A stretch of 64,000 bases of DNA from Eucriotettix oculatus (lineage: Eukaryota > Arthropoda > Insecta > Orthoptera > Tetrigidae). Below the pieces are notes generated by a model. It worked only from the letters and a program-made list of their open reading frames with translations, was not told the DNA's origin and searched no databases. A program made the position numbers and the translations under genes. This document shows positions 16,544 through 29,286 of the stretch, in pieces. How positions within the stretch are numbered: position 1 is the first letter of the stretch; each line of letters starts with the position of its first letter. Location: contig CM067382.1 of assembly GCA_034510155.1 (NCBI GenBank), forward strand, positions 65,946,784 through 66,010,783. The letters run 5' to 3'.

Positions 16544-17075
16544 GGTTAACAGGCTACATGAGGGTGATCCTGAATCAGGCAACTCCACTCTAATAGCATA
16601 GGAAGGGAATTGAAAAGGGAATAGTCAAGGGTTGACTAGACTAGGGGCCTCTGGGCTATAGTTGAAGGATCCGACCCTCATGGTGTTTCACCTAAAGAGA
16701 TGCAGGGAGGGAAAAACCCCTAGAAAACCTGCTTCAAATAGGTCGGGTGGACATTGGGTACTATTCTCACGTCCTTCCGGATGACGGAGAGTCGCAGCAT
16801 TCCCTTCTCCGTGTCTCCACCAGTTTCAGAGAGGCAGTTGTTGGCCGACTGATCCACTGAGATCAGCGTGGACAACAACTCTTACCATATGACCAAGGTC
16901 TTAGACCCCAGTACATACACCTCCTAAAATAGGTGAAGGTGCCTCGGCATGTGAGAACCTTTTTTTTAAAAAAAAAAAAGAAAAGGAGTACGAGGCATTC
17001 CCGACATAATCAGGTGAGCCCCGCAGATCACTCTGAGGCGGAAATGCCTCCGAGAGACAACTTCCCCAGGCATTG
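16544..17075 (-). mobile_element. Diverged family A element, antisense
   Basis: From ggttaacaggctacatgagg to ggtgagccccgcagatcact the block order of the full family is kept, but with many indels (for example gcttcaaataggtcgggtgg). This is an older copy than those at 31.8 or 41.3 kb. Confidence 0.75.
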
Positions 17076-17109
17076 CTTTTTTTAAAAAAAATTTTAGCTA
17101 CCGGCTTCA

Positions 17110-17400
17110 ACACATTGCGAGTTATAAAAAAAAAATTCATGGCAATCGGATGAATTGTGTAGGGAATATTAGGGGAGAAACATGGAGTCGCCGAGCAGAT
17201 GATAGGAGTGGTGGGACCTGCTTTTTTTTGGCCTGAAAGGGGTGGGAAGGAAGGAACCTTAGTCTTGAAACGATCGACAGAAACCTTCTTTGGGGTGATC
17301 AGCGCAAACCAAAAAAAAAAGAAAATATTTCACGACAATCGGATGAAATGGTGTATAGGAACGCCTAAGGGCAAACATAAGTCGCAGTGTGTGTTTGAAT
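17110..17400. repeat. Two diverged direct repeats
   Basis: The phrase around caatcggatgaattgtgtag (17145) reappears around caatcggatgaaatggtgta (17336). Each is followed by agg, a variable stretch, aacat and gtcgc. The element is unidentified. Confidence 0.45.
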
Positions 17401-17504
17401 AGATTCGTTCGCATATATTTATTGCCTTTCATTTATATAGACAAGATAAATTCAACGACCGTTTGGTAAGCCATAAGATGCCTGTGGGCGTTTTCTCTCG
17501 CAGG

Positions 17505-17645
17505 TATTTCCCCCCCCCCCCAGATTGACACTGCGGGGCTCTCCTTTGGGGATGCCTCGTACTATTTCTGCTTTTTCAAAGGGCAGCTTTACCTATTTTT
17601 GGAGGTGCATTTCCTAGGATCGAAGACCTTGGACATACTCTAAGA
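17505..17645 (+). mobile_element. Highly diverged family A fragment, sense
   Basis: It follows the order gcggggctc, gatgcctcgtacta, tttttcaaag, cctatttttggaggtgcat, gaccttgg of the element 5' half, with many changes. At 17657-17695 it is followed by a hairpin motif (cccgaagaagcccac, then gatgaaacgtagc). Confidence 0.5.
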
Positions 17646-17699
17646 GTGTGCGTAGTTACCCGAAGAAGCCCACATAGTTGGATGAAACGTAGCACATGA

Positions 17700-19220
17700 A
17701 TTAATCAAATAGCAATGAAATATTTTTCTGACTTATTATTATTATTCATGTTATTAATTTTAATTGTAATTCCTTGTTTTTGTTTGTTGTTAATACTGTA
17801 CGCTTTTGTCATTTTTCAGGGAGAAACAACAACCTGGAATCGAGGAAGCTCTGTTGAAGTACAGTTGTAATGCACTCACCCGAACAATAAAAAATAGTAA
17901 AATTAAAAATATATGATTTTTTTTCCCCCTTCCTCTTATAATTTTCCCACCATCGTTTGTCCAGAGGATGAATTCCTAGTTCTGTTGATAAAATCTATGC
18001 TAACGTTGGCAATACCGACCAACCAGAAACTAAGACGAATGATTAATTTTCTTTACTCGCAGGTGATCCACGGTGTGAACACACGTCATTTATTTTTCTA
18101 AATTTCATCAGTAGTCAATTTGACTTTTCTCGGTATTCGACGTTTATTTCAGTTAATGTCTATGGTTTGTGGAAATTCGCTACATTTCAGTTCGTGGTTC
18201 CTCTGTCAGGGATTTAACTAACTAATACGAGAAAGAAAGGGAATCATAAATTCAGACAAAAAACAAAAAAAATTAAACAACTGAAAATCCCATTGACATC
18301 CATTACGTCGTATCTGATTTTATAAACTAATTTATTGACTTCATCAAATAATATTGATATTAAATTGGCTACTTTAAAGAATGTGAAGATTCCGTCATCT
18401 TTAAATCTAACATAATTTATCAAAATTTAGAAAATATCACGCGAAGATTCGGGGGTTGAAAATTTTTTCTACTTAATTAATTGTAAAAAAATAGAATATA
18501 TTAATAAAGTTAAAAAAGCGGCCCAAACGTTGTTTTAAACTAAATCTTTTTATTATTATTATTTTAGTAAATTAATTACCCGTAAACGATTTATTTACAT
18601 TTAATATGCAATGAAAATAACATTAATCGTGATTCTTTGACAGTATCTATGACTTACTCTTGTGTAACCTCTGACTCGTATCTTCTTTGTACTAATCAGC
18701 TTCCGTTTATATCCAGTTCTAAACGACCCATTGTTTGATAAAAACCTACACAGGGAGCGAAAAGTAACGGGTATGAATATTTTTTTAACTACTTAAAATG
18801 TTTTTGTACTGTATTTACGCACTTTTTTTTCATCATATCGGTCATACAATTAGAAGAGACGGTAAAAATTGCCGCTTGTAAGTTAAGTTTATTGGATTGG
18901 CTTTCGGTAAATATTTCTGAAACGTTCGCTTGCTTTTATGAGTAAATGAACGTTCTGTTTGCGGCTATTGTTTCATCATTTGATATTTATCATCAGTGAT
19001 TAATCTGAAGATAATATTCTTCCAAGATAATTTCAAGTGGTAAGCCCAGCGATAGGAGAAAAAAAGATTATTTTATTGAGAAATAATGTAGAATATATTT
19101 TTATCAACTGTCAACAACTTAATAGCTAAAATTACGCATTATGTTTCAAACTTTTATGTATAAGTAAATAAATACAACAGCCGATACGTAATGAGAAATT
19201 AAGTATAAACATATGTTTAA
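17700..19220. other. AT-rich intergenic stretch
   Basis: No gene or clear element. There is one AATAAA near 17885 and only short open frames. Confidence 0.4.
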
Positions 19221-19260
19221 CAAAAGTTGTACACGACGTTTCGGTCCTTATCAGGTCAGT
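19221..19260 (-). repeat. Hairpin-motif copy (antisense)
   Basis: The reverse strand reads cctgataaggaccgaaacgt, giving the core CTGATAA, a GGxCC-type stem and GAAAC. Further copies sit at 19800-19850 (-) and 19988-20025 (+). Confidence 0.5.
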
Positions 19261-19487
19261 TTCAGCCTCTAAAAATACAACAGAAAATTTTAATTACGTA
19301 AATTTATCTTGTATTTCTACAGTTTAAAACATACCGGACTAGGTTACTATACTGAAGTATAGCCTGTCGAACTATTTATTTATTTAACCCAAGCAGACCG
19401 ATATTGTAACTAATTATATGTAGAAAGAGTATTTATTAGTTTTCGTCTCCTCTCCTGTGATTCTGAAGGGCGAGACAATAGTACCTA

Positions 19488-19690
19488 ATAGCCCGTCATA
19501 CCTGATACAGGTTTTCTAGGTTTTAGGTGAATCACCGCGAGGGTAGGATCCTTAAACTATAGCCCTTGGCTACCTTGCTCTGCTTTCCACGTTTCCCTTT
19601 TTCAATTCCCTTCCTACGGTATTAAAGCGGAGTTGATTGTTTCAGGATCACCCTCCTGTAGTAGCCTGCCCCCTCTTCCTCTCCCCCCTC
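19488..19690 (+). mobile_element. Family A 3' half, sense, 5'-truncated
   Basis: It runs from gcccgtcatacctgatacag through taggatccttaaactatagc to tcaggatcaccctcctgtag. The terminal gttaacc and poly(A) are replaced by a C-rich stretch. 5' truncation is what target-primed reverse transcription commonly yields. Confidence 0.7.
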
Positions 19691-20104
19691 CCCCAAATCC
19701 AAACGACAAGACTGTGCAATATTACTCTTATAATATTATTATTAACGTGTGATATTCACATAATATCGCCCAATTTTTCAGACAGTTTTTATTTAGAATA
19801 GACGATGTTTCGTGACAGCACTTGGGGACTTCTTCACAGGAGTTAAAGTTTGAAATTTTTTGATGAAATAAAAACTATGCCAAACGTGTAAAACTCCAAT
19901 CTTGACCGCCTTTATAACCGTTGGTAGTCTTATAAAATTCTTAGCGAAATGTTTAGACAGTTTTTTTTTCCTTTCGTCAAAATTTAACACCTGAAGAAAT
20001 CTCCAACTGTGGCGACGGAACGTTAAATTATTTCAAATAAATACAGAAGTTAAATTAATCTGAATTGTTATTGTAAAAAAAAATACGCAAAGGTGGCTAA
20101 AAGT

Positions 20105-20985
20105 CAGATTTACTTAACTTCCTTCAAAATATCCCTTCCGAATCTAACAGCCTTTGTTATTCCACTGTTTCGCTTACTACAATCCATTACCTTGGTTTTC
20201 CCTCTATTAATCGTCGTATTGAACTCATTCTCCAGGACCACGTTCATTATAGTTTCTAAGTCTTCTTGACTCCCCTAATACTACAATATCATGGTCAAAG
20301 CGTAGGGTTTTTATTTCTTCCCCTTGCAGTATGGTTCCTTTTCCATATTCAGTTTTAACTTTCCATTTTTTTAGCAACGATTTCCTAATGTTCGCCACTT
20401 ATATTACCAGTAAGTAAATTCGTCTTCCCCGCCTGCTGCTATCCTACTCTAGTTATTGCGCTTCCCAAGTAGCAGAATTTCTTAACTTCCGTCAAAATAT
20501 CCCTTCCCAATCTAACAGCCTTTGTTATTCCACTGTTTCCCCTACTACACTCCATTACCTTTGTTTTCCCTCCATTAATCCTCATGTTGTACTCTTCCTC
20601 CAGGATCACTTTCATGCCATTTCCAAGTCCTGTTCTGACTCCCCTAATACTACAATATCATCAGCAAACCTAAAAGGGTTTTTATTTCTCCCCTTTGGAG
20701 TCTGATTACTTTCCCATATTCCTATTTCTGCTTTCTTTCCTTGCCCTTCAATTCTAATTACTGCTGACTGCCATCTGTAGAGGTTATGGATAACTCTTCT
20801 CTCCTGTCCGCTTCAAACTTCCTGGAAGTTTGTTCCAGTTAACATTATGAAAGCGTTTTTACTAAATCTGCCATTGATTGCCGTGAGCGTAGGCTTGTTT
20901 CTTCTTATCCAGTCTTCTATCCGAGTCAACAATGTCCCTCTATTGTCCCTGCATTCTTACTAAATCCTAACAGTTCCATGCTCCT
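20105..20985 (-). mobile_element. Two overlapping antisense FADD-type LINE fragments
   Basis: The block naming the catalytic region (ctacaatatcatggtcaaag at about 20281, ctacaatatcatcagcaaac at about 20650) occurs twice. Two partial copies have therefore been joined or one has been duplicated. The reverse strand retains FADD-like spacing but no open frame. Confidence 0.7.
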
Positions 20986-20989
20986 ATAT

Positions 20990-22020
20990 ACTATTTTTGT
21001 TAATATTTTGCAGGCTAATAGATCTGAGCTGTCCGCATCTATAAGCACCAACGTTCTTCCACTATAGATAGCAATTCAAGTGTTACTTATTCGTCACCTT
21101 TCATCATCCCTCTCTAATTTCATCTACAGAAATTAGCGTGGTGCAAATGTCGACGGGCATAGAAATGGCATTCATTCCAGATGCAATAACGCTTACAGTT
21201 ATTTATGTGGCAACGTTACAATCACAGCCCAGTGAAGGTTTGTGTTTGGTGAAACGCCACAAGGTGGACGTGACTCAGTGCAGGAAGAGAACAGCACAAG
21301 AGGAAAATTACTTATTGACTTTAGCTTCATAAATCAAATTACTTGTCGTCGACCAAAGTCTCTTCACAATTTTTCTTCTTCGCATGGAGGTGACAATCGA
21401 GTTTTCGTTATCTAAATAATCTTATCGTCGTGAGGAAAGTTTCAGATGTGTCAAAACCACCTGACTATTTTCCCTCTCTCAGCAGCTTAGTTGAACAACT
21501 GCGCATAAAACCATATTTTACGATATTTACGAAATATTTAATAACAAATTATTTAATCGTTTTTCAAGTATTTAGCATTAATATTTATTTATCATTCTCC
21601 TAAACAATAAATGATACATAAATTCATAAGTGATGAAAGTAATAAAATTAATCTGACGTAATATTGTAAATAAAATACAAATAACGGCCGAAATTCAGAA
21701 GAATTTTTAATTTATAAAATGTTTCATTAATACAAATATTACGTTTCACTCAGCTTTGTGGACTTCTTCAGGACGAACTATTTACATAAAAGGAATTTGT
21801 GGATTTATTGGCCACCTTTTTAAATTAATTTTAAACTTAAATCACAAAATTATATGGTAATAAAACGTTTTCCTTCCCAACTTTCGTGACCCTTCTTCAG
21901 CTCATTAAATAAAAATGTTATTAAAATTTCACCGAGCCGTAAAAAATCGTTTCTTTGTATTTTATTGATAAAAATTCTAGTTTTATCGTTTACACACTGA
22001 TGGAATAGGATTAGTGAAAG
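20990..22020. other. Intergenic sequence with two hairpin motifs
   Basis: Antisense hairpin motifs occur at about 21742-21780 (acgtttcactcagctttgtg, then gacttcttcag) and 21864-21905. A 64-codon frame at 21138 has no recognisable similarity and I do not call it a gene. Confidence 0.4.
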
Positions 22021-22024
22021 CGTC

Positions 22025-22960
22025 CATATTGTTCGCCTTTCCCCCTATTCTGTTTAGAACTTCCTCGTTAGTGATTCTATCCACCCCATCATCTCATTCT
22101 CCTATAGCACCACAATTCAAAGGCTTCTATTCTTCTCCTTTGCCCAGCTCCTATCGTCCTCGTTTCGAACGCATATAACGCCACGCTTCATACGACCAGT
22201 TTTAGCAACGATTTCCTAATATTTAATCTTATATTACCCGTAAGTAAATTCCTTTCTTTTCGCGAAAACCTTCCTTGCCTCTGCTATCCTATTCTTTATG
22301 TCTAATATTCTTCTACCATTTATTACACTTCCCAAGTAGCAGAATTATTTAACTTCCGTCAAAATATCCCTTTTAAATTTGACAGCCTTTTTCATTCCAC
22401 TGTTTCCCAAACTAGACTCCATTACCTTGGTTTTTCCTATATTAATCTTCATATTGAACTCTTTCTCTAGGACTCCGTTCATGATTTTTATTATGGTTTC
22501 CAAGTCTTCTTCTGATTCCCCTAAAAACTACAAAATTGTCGGAAAAGCGTAATGTTTCTATTTATTCTTTTCCATATTCCCTTTTAACTTTCTTCATCGC
22601 CTGTTCTATATATAAGTTAAACAGCTTGAGCGACAGACTGCATCATCCTTGTCTTACTCATTTCTTGATTACGGTTTTCTGTTCTTGGTTTTGTATTCTA
22701 ATTACTGTTGCCTGTCTTCGGCAGAGGTTATGTATAAGCCTCCTTTCTCGAAATTTTATTCCAGTGCTCTTCAAAATCCTTAAGTGTTCCACTTCACATT
22801 ATCAAACGCTTTTTCTAAATGTACAAATGCCATGAACGTAGGCCGTTTTTTTTCTTATCACGACTTCTAAAATTAGTCGCAAAGTCAATATTGCTGCTTC
22901 TTGTCCCTTCATTCTTCCTAAAATCAAATTGGTTGTCCCCTAATTCGCATTCTAATATAC
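22025..22960 (-). mobile_element. Antisense FADD-type LINE fragment
   Basis: It has the standard block order from tagaacttcctcgttagtga to gttgtcccctaattcgcatt. Like the 3.3-kb copy it has an extra ctattctttatgtctaatat insert (about 22291), so these two copies share a subfamily. Confidence 0.7.
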
Positions 22961-23480
22961 GGTAATGTCCATTTTCCCCGTGGACGTGATGTTAGTCTTG
23001 CAAGCTCGTCCTTGGCAATATGACGTTAAAAAACTGCACTCTCGTCCTTCGCCTTGGAAGGACGCCTCACAGATTCTTCTCTCTTGCCTTTTATTTTGTT
23101 TTCTCACCCTTTTCCTTTTTTTTAGAGAGAGAGAGAGACAAAGAAGCCGCTTGCGTAACGAGTTATCGAGACTAGTCAAAGCACACACGCAAACCGCGTA
23201 ATGAAAGTTCAAATTCGCTCCCGGCGTAGCTCGTGTAAGCTTCTAATTCGCAGCAACCAAAAACCACGGGAAGCTGTGTGGAGCTTTTGTTCATATCACC
23301 GCTTATCTTGTGCCACTTGTCAATTTCCTACGCACACAATGAGGAAACGAGCGTGACACGCCCATGTAAGGAAAATTACTTTGGAGTAGCTCCATACTGG
23401 GTGTTCGACGTTGGCCCGGTATTTATTTACATTAGCCCTGAAAATAAATTAATTCGACATTAATCAGTTGATTTGAGACT
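22961..23480. other. Unassigned stretch between LINE fragments
   Basis: Both strands carry 60-86-codon frames but none has recognisable domains or splice context. Nothing else is seen. Confidence 0.35.
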
Positions 23481-23489
23481 CGTCTAATT

Positions 23490-24130
23490 CATACCAACCT
23501 ATCATCCGCAAGCCTTTTCATATTGACATATAGCTGGCATATTCCACATCCCTTCTAATCTGCCTAATAGCGTATTCCATCCTTACCTCCCTCTTCTGTT
23601 CACTTCCCTCTGATGCTAATTTTAAAAGACTCTCTGGTCTCAAAACGTGGCCTATTAACCTATCCTTCAAACTCCTCCATATTCTTCTCTATTTCCCTAT
23701 ACTTCTTATAATTTCCTGGTTCGTTACTTTATCCACCCATCTCTATAGCACCACATTTCGAAAGTTTCTATTTTTTTTTCCCTGCCTATCGTCCACGTTT
23801 CGCACCCGTAGAAAGCCACACTCCATACCAACATTTCGTAATATTCGTACATCAACTAGCGGCAAGAAAATTCCTCTTCTTTGCCTGTTGCTATCCTACT
23901 CTAGTTATTATGTTTCCCAAGTAGCAGATTTCCTTTACCTTCCTTCAAAATATCCTTTCACAATCTAACAGCCTTTGTTATTCCCCTGTTATTCCTCATA
24001 TTGAACTCTTTCTCAATAGCCACGTTCATGCCATTTGTTATGGTTTCCAAGTCATCTTCTGATTCCCCTAATACTACAATATCGTCGGCGAAGCGTAGGG
24101 TTTTTATTTCTTCTCCTTGCAGTATGATTT
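23490..24130 (-). mobile_element. Antisense FADD-type LINE fragment
   Basis: It includes gcgtattccatccttacctc, tatcctactctagttattat and, at about 24071-24105, a well preserved atcgtcggcgaagcgtaggg. Reversed, that last block encodes TLRFADDI. Confidence 0.75.
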
Positions 24131-24544
24131 CTAGAGTTTTTAATATTATTAAATATTAATTACATTTATTTTTTGACTTATTTGGCCGTATTTATTAACT
24201 ATTTTAATGCTTTTTTGGTAAAAAAATGAACTAAAATTAATTTTTTATACCCCAAATCCAATATACTTATTTCTATTTTCAGTCAAAATTACTACAATTT
24301 GGAAACAATGATAATATTCTGATTTAAAGTTTAAGTGAATAAAGAGACGGCCAATAATTCATCAATTAAATTTATTACTATTTAATTAATCTTTAACGTT
24401 AGACTCCATGAAATATATATGTATTGAAATTTTATGTATGTTTTTGGTTTAATAAAATAGCATCTTGTGTACAGTTTATTTAATCACAGTTGTTTTGAAA
24501 ACATGTTAAACATTTTTTTTCTGTAGTTGCCGTTAAGACGGATC

Positions 24545-25020
24545 ACAGCGCTTCGGGTTGAACTCTTGAGAAATTCAGAGAAGAGTTCTTTTGTAATCCA
24601 CTGCCGAAAATGGTAGATTATGTCAGAGAAGAAGGAAGAGGAGAGTCAGCAGCCAATGGGACTGCTTTACGTGTATTAGATCGTAAAATTGTACGGAGAA
24701 TTTATGGTCCTATAAAATTATGAGCAAGTGGAAGGGCGAGAGTAGACGAGGTAGGCCGTGGAAAAGATGGATTCAGGGCTTGATGATAGTTCTAAATTCT
24801 CAGAGCAGTGAAGAATGCCGCGGTACCTCGAGGGAGGTCAAAGACCACGCGGGACATAAATCCGGATGATGAAGACGATGAAAGATTTCGAGTGAGATCG
24901 ATGGACAGATTATTGGAATTTAGGCAGAGGAGATTACGAAACGGAAGACTTGAGTCTACGCAAGGGAGGTTGTGGATCGGAAGAGATTAGAGGGAGGAAG
25001 GAAATTGCAACGAGGAAGAC
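24545..25020 (+). mobile_element. Degenerate retroelement tail, sense
   Basis: The forward strand reads LDRKIVRRIYGPI and, frame-shifted, GRGRPWKRW. These resemble the KILRxIYGP and GRPxxRW ends of endonuclease/reverse-transcriptase LINEs. A stop follows the first block and there are several frameshifts. Confidence 0.5.
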
Positions 25021-25124
25021 CTTAGTTAATCAATTAAAAAATGTCTGTTATTTATTTTACTTTATTTAAAATAACACTTCATAATTTAACAAAATTAATA
25101 TTGATTTTATATATTTCTTTGTAT

Positions 25125-25235
25125 AGTTACCTCAAGAAGTCCACAAAGATGGACGAAACATTCTATTTATATTAATTAAATACTAGTTAAATTTATTTGC
25201 TGACTTATTTTGGGAGTATTTTTATTTATATTATT
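25125..25235 (+). repeat. Hairpin-motif repeat copy with a clear stem
   Basis: ctcaagaagtccacaaagat is followed by ggacgaaac, so GTCCA and TGGAC can pair. Downstream attctatttatattaattaa and gctgacttattttgg match copies at 33140 and 33843, giving a repeat of about 100 nt. Confidence 0.6.
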
Positions 25236-25439
25236 ATTAAACTTCATCTCAGAATTTTTTTTAATTAAACAGGAAGATGTTTAACAAAATTAAGCAATTT
25301 ATAGTCTTCACTCGACGATTCCCTCGGCCGAATAAATATTCTAACAAAAAAGAAAGGATGTTTCAAACCATTTGTCAGGTTAATTATTCATTTATATTAG
25401 ATTTGTTGTCTTGTTGTTGTGGTATTGTTATAAAACTGC

Positions 25440-25585
25440 ACGAGCCTTTTCATTTCTACATAGCTACCACATCCTCCCTTCCATCCTTGGCCTCCTTTTA
25501 CCCCACACACTTCTCTCTAATACTAATTTTACAAGACCCTCATGTCTCTAGCTATCCTCCACCAAACCTCTTCCTTCACCTCGGG
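25440..25585 (-). mobile_element. Antisense FADD-type LINE 3' fragment
   Basis: cgagccttttcatttctaca and taattttacaagaccctcat are the reversed C-terminal end seen at 3.3 kb and 58.5 kb. Confidence 0.6.
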
Positions 25586-25935
25586 TGACCTAGAAATCTG
25601 GGCGAAAAACTGGAGGGTCGGCATAAACCCTTCCAAATCTGCAATAGTTCAATTCACCCTAAAAAACCAAACGTCCCCTTAACTCATTCATTCTATCTTT
25701 TTTTGGCTACCAAATCCCAATAAAAAAAACTCCACTACTTACCTTGGACTTGTTCTAGACTCCAAACTTTACTGGAAACCCCATATTACCCAACTTTTCT
25801 TCCAAAATTAACTCTAAAATAAAATTACACTCTCCACTCCTCAACAGGAACGCACCAATCTTTATCTGATAACCTAAACATATATTAATAACCGCAATAA
25901 CACAGCTCAGCCATTTCTCTCGCTATAAAATTGTT
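25586..25935 (+). mobile_element. Sense LINE reverse-transcriptase fragment (Jockey-like)
   Basis: Forward frames give LEIWAKNWRVGINPSKSAIV and, after shifts, TYLGLVLDSKLYWKPHIT and INSKIKL. This is the usual order of blocks after the catalytic motif in Jockey-like reverse transcriptases. Several frameshifts and stops are present. Confidence 0.7.
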
Positions 25936-25989
25936 TGTCGCTGGACATTCAATTGCGTCATGTACTCATATTAATTCTAGAAAATAAGA

Positions 25990-26548
25990 GGCGCTGCGGG
26001 AGTTTTCTCGCAGTCGCTTCAGCCCAGAGTGACTGCGGGGCTCACCTGATCATGTCGGGAATGCCTCCTGCACTCTCTCTCTCTGGGTACTTTTTATCAA
26101 AGTTCTCATATGCCGAGACACCTTCACCTATTTTAGGAGGTATATGTACCGGGGTCAAAGACCTTGGGCATATGGCAAGAGCTGTCCACGCTGATCCCAT
26201 TGGATCAGTCGGCCAACTGCCTCCTGAAACTGGTGGAGACACGGAGAAGGGAATGCTGCGTCCCCCCCACAGCAAACTCGTCTCTCCCGTCATTCGGAAG
26301 GGCGTGAGAATAGTTCCCAATGCCCGACCTACCTGATGCAGGTTTTCTAGGGTTTTCCCTGCATCTCTTTAGGTGAAACACCGGGTAGGATCCTTAAACC
26401 ATAGCCCGGGGGCCCTAGTCAACCCTTGCGTGGCTACCTTGCTCTACCTTCCGCACCCCCACTTTTCAATTCCCTTCCTATGCTATTAAAGGGGAGTTGC
26501 CTGTTTCAGGATCACCCTCATGTAGCCTGTTAACCAACAAAAAAAAAG
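25990..26548 (+). mobile_element. Family A element, sense, essentially full length
   Basis: It runs from ggcgctgcgggagttttctc to gttaaccaac plus A9. A possible target-site duplication, ttaattcta, lies about 12 bp outside the 5' end and directly after the A tail. It serves as a reference copy. Open frames of 92 and 133 codons exist on opposite strands; neither resembles a known protein. Confidence 0.9.
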
Positions 26549-26639
26549 TTAATTCTACATTCTCCGAATAAATACTATATACCACGTGGAAACAACAGTA
26601 ATATCTCCGGATATAATTTATCGTAATAAAAGGAAATAT

Positions 26640-26760
26640 ATTCCTCGTGTCTCAAAATTTGACCTATTAATCTATCAGTTCAAAGTCCTCCTACTTGTTC
26701 TCTGTTCCCTTATTCTGCGTAGAACTTCCTGGTTACTATCTCATCTTCAACATGGCTCTT
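26640..26760 (-). mobile_element. Short antisense LINE 3' fragment
   Basis: cctcgtgtctcaaaatttga, ctattaatctatcagttcaa and cttattctgcgtagaacttc follow the reversed LINE C-terminal order. Confidence 0.55.
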
Positions 26761-28944
26761 ATGGTAATTAAATTATTAATTATAGGACCAAACCAATGAA
26801 TTACTCTTTCACATCCTAGAAGGTTTTTGATTCTGATGACGTCTTCGTCAAAGTTGAAGAAGAATCTGGGCCGCTGTGACCTCGTGGTCTTGCGCCGCCG
26901 TAATGTCGCACATTAATATCTCACATCTTTATCGATCAGTAAATTTCAGATCAGAAAGTGGCTGACCTTCAGGGGGAAGTGTCTCATGCCAAGTAAGTAA
27001 CCACACCGAAATTCATTCCCGGCCTGTGTGCTGCGCTATTGCGTATTTATAAGACGCACTTAATTTCGTTACGCAAACAATGACTGTAAAAATTTTCCTT
27101 TCCCATGGTCTGTATTCTGAAGTATTTTTAAATGGCTTCTCTTCTTTCCTCGCTCCCCTGGTGCACTCTTGAGAACGTCACGATGAGAACAAAAAAAGGT
27201 GGCAACAGAAAAAGTGGTCACAAATCTGATTTGTGGAAAAACGTCAGAGGCTTGCATAACTTTCCTGATGTACGCTGCAGTAAAACTGTTAACCTCGGCA
27301 CCTTTTAAACAACGCCTGTGTGTTGTAAAACGAAACGATTGGGGGAAAAAAAATACAATTTTATTACCTCAATTTTCTGAGGTATCATATAAACTGTGCA
27401 ACGTTGAAAATGAAACTTAATTTTGTCCTTGAACGTGGGTAACTGTTGAAGTTTAAAAAATCCTTAAAAATAGCCGATCATGTTCTTGAAGAATTTAATT
27501 TTCACTTGGAAGTTTTCGGCCATATTCATCCATACCATACGAGATTCTCCATACATCATCAAAAGGTTATGTGGTGTTCGCTCAAATTATGAAATTGTAA
27601 CGCCGCACACCCTTTAAAAGATCTAATAGTTACCTTAATCTGGCATCATTGAACTATAAATTAACATATTATTTTTAATATACGGAAGTTTGTATATTTC
27701 CGTTTTATTTAGAACCGCCTTTTAACGTGAGATAGATTCAAACTTTAGGAATTGTGAAAGAGTGACAAAAGAGCATAGATTTAATTTTTTATAGTTATAT
27801 TGGAATCACCCATTCACAACAAACTCAGATGTGCATACCTTTAATACCAGAAATAAAAATAATTGACACAAGGAAGAAAGGGAGGGAACTATAATACAAA
27901 ATGGCGTTCGTTATAATTCTATTAGCATATTTAATAAACTTTCAGCTACACTTAAAAACAATTACAAACATGAACTGACTAACCTCAACCTTCAGCTCAG
28001 TTGAAGAATTCATGGAGTTGATTATATTTTAGTGTAGACCCTAACATAGAAATGGACACTAATTTCTTAGCATAAGCTATATTTATCAATGTATCAGGTA
28101 CAAATTGTATTTATTGTCTCCTCTGTAGATCTGTAAGTTAAACATAATCACAGGAATGTAAATAGTATCTCAGAGTTAATAGTAATTAAGCAATCATATA
28201 ACAATTTATGTACAATCTCTGACCTGCTCCACATCTCTGGAATTCTCCTTCTCTACGGGATCAACGGAATATGATGCAATGCTAATATCCGATTTGTTGT
28301 CAATTGGTAAGACTGGGGTTGTGTATTTTTATAATAGCAAAGATTTACACAATAATTTCAAGTAAAAATTTTGAAGACTTAACAACATCGCCCATGATCA
28401 TTTGTTTCTATTGAAGAAGTAGGCGGATTTCGTAATTTTTTTAATACACATTTATTTCAAACAGTGAACTTACAATTTATGATTTAATCGTAGGTCTTTA
28501 TATATGTTTTTTTAAAGTTTTACGTTTTAAATACACTGACGTGACGCTAATAATTTCGTATTCTTCAGAAAGGGGCTTTTTTTTAAATTTTTTAAAAAAA
28601 AGCGGAATCCAATTTTAAGGGACTCGTGTTTCGACGCTTAGATTGCGGAACCACGGAATACAAATAAGTGTCCTAGCAACGACACGCACCAGGCTGGTCG
28701 ATAGTAAATATAAAACTTTTAAAGCTAAACGTGATAGTGTAGAGATAAGACACAAGAGTCATGGACGCTGTTGAGTAATCAAGTGTCCTGTTTAATATTA
28801 ATAATAATAATAATTGTGGGGTTGACTCGTTCAGTCTCTGAATATATATATATATAATACGACTGTTGGTCCCTTGTAAAGTAAACGGGAATTTTATGAC
28901 AAGGAATGGCAAAAACTTAGAAGTAAAAAGAGTTTAATTAGAAT
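26761..28944. other. Gene-free intergenic stretch
   Basis: Mostly AT-rich. Bases 28573-28602 hold a small A/T palindrome (ctttttttttaaatttttta region). No gene or named repeat is supported, although an antisense hairpin motif follows at 28945-28985. Confidence 0.4.
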
Positions 28945-29124
28945 ACGTTTCGTCCCTAACTTTCAGGACATCCTCAGTTCATTGTTTAAACATCATGAAG
29001 TTTCCTGCGGCCGCTGCAGAGGTCTATACCAAATTTATTTACGTAGGAGAAGGCAGATCCGGGCTGAATCTGAATTATAACAGCGGGCGCCATCTGCCGA
29101 CGCGACGCGCAGCTGTCTTAAATG

Positions 29125-29286
29125 TGACGTCACCGATTAGAGATCCCAAGTGGGAGAGGCAAGGACACATTGTCTCCTTCTGTAGTGCGAATTAACTTGT
29201 GCTGGTATAAACAAAGCCGCAACTCAAACACTCGGCCAGACTCGTCCAGGACTCGCACAAGGAAGGTGAGTGAGTGAGTGACGTCA
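29125..29286 (+). promoter_or_regulatory. Possible promoter and 5' noncoding exon with paired CRE sites
   Basis: Two perfect TGACGTCA octamers lie at 29125-29132 and 29279-29286. Between them are a TATAAA-like box at about 29206 and a good donor (GGAAG|gtgagt, exon end 29265). The region is CpG- and GC-rich against AT-rich surroundings. The next plus-strand acceptor with a gene is FAXDC2 at 38902, but linkage is unproven. Confidence 0.35.

Noticed and set aside
25935..26336. 133-codon frame in family A (and similar frames at 41261, 47631 and 32119)
   Set aside because: The frames break differently in each copy, exist on both strands, and resemble no protein; repeat consensus openness is a simpler explanation.
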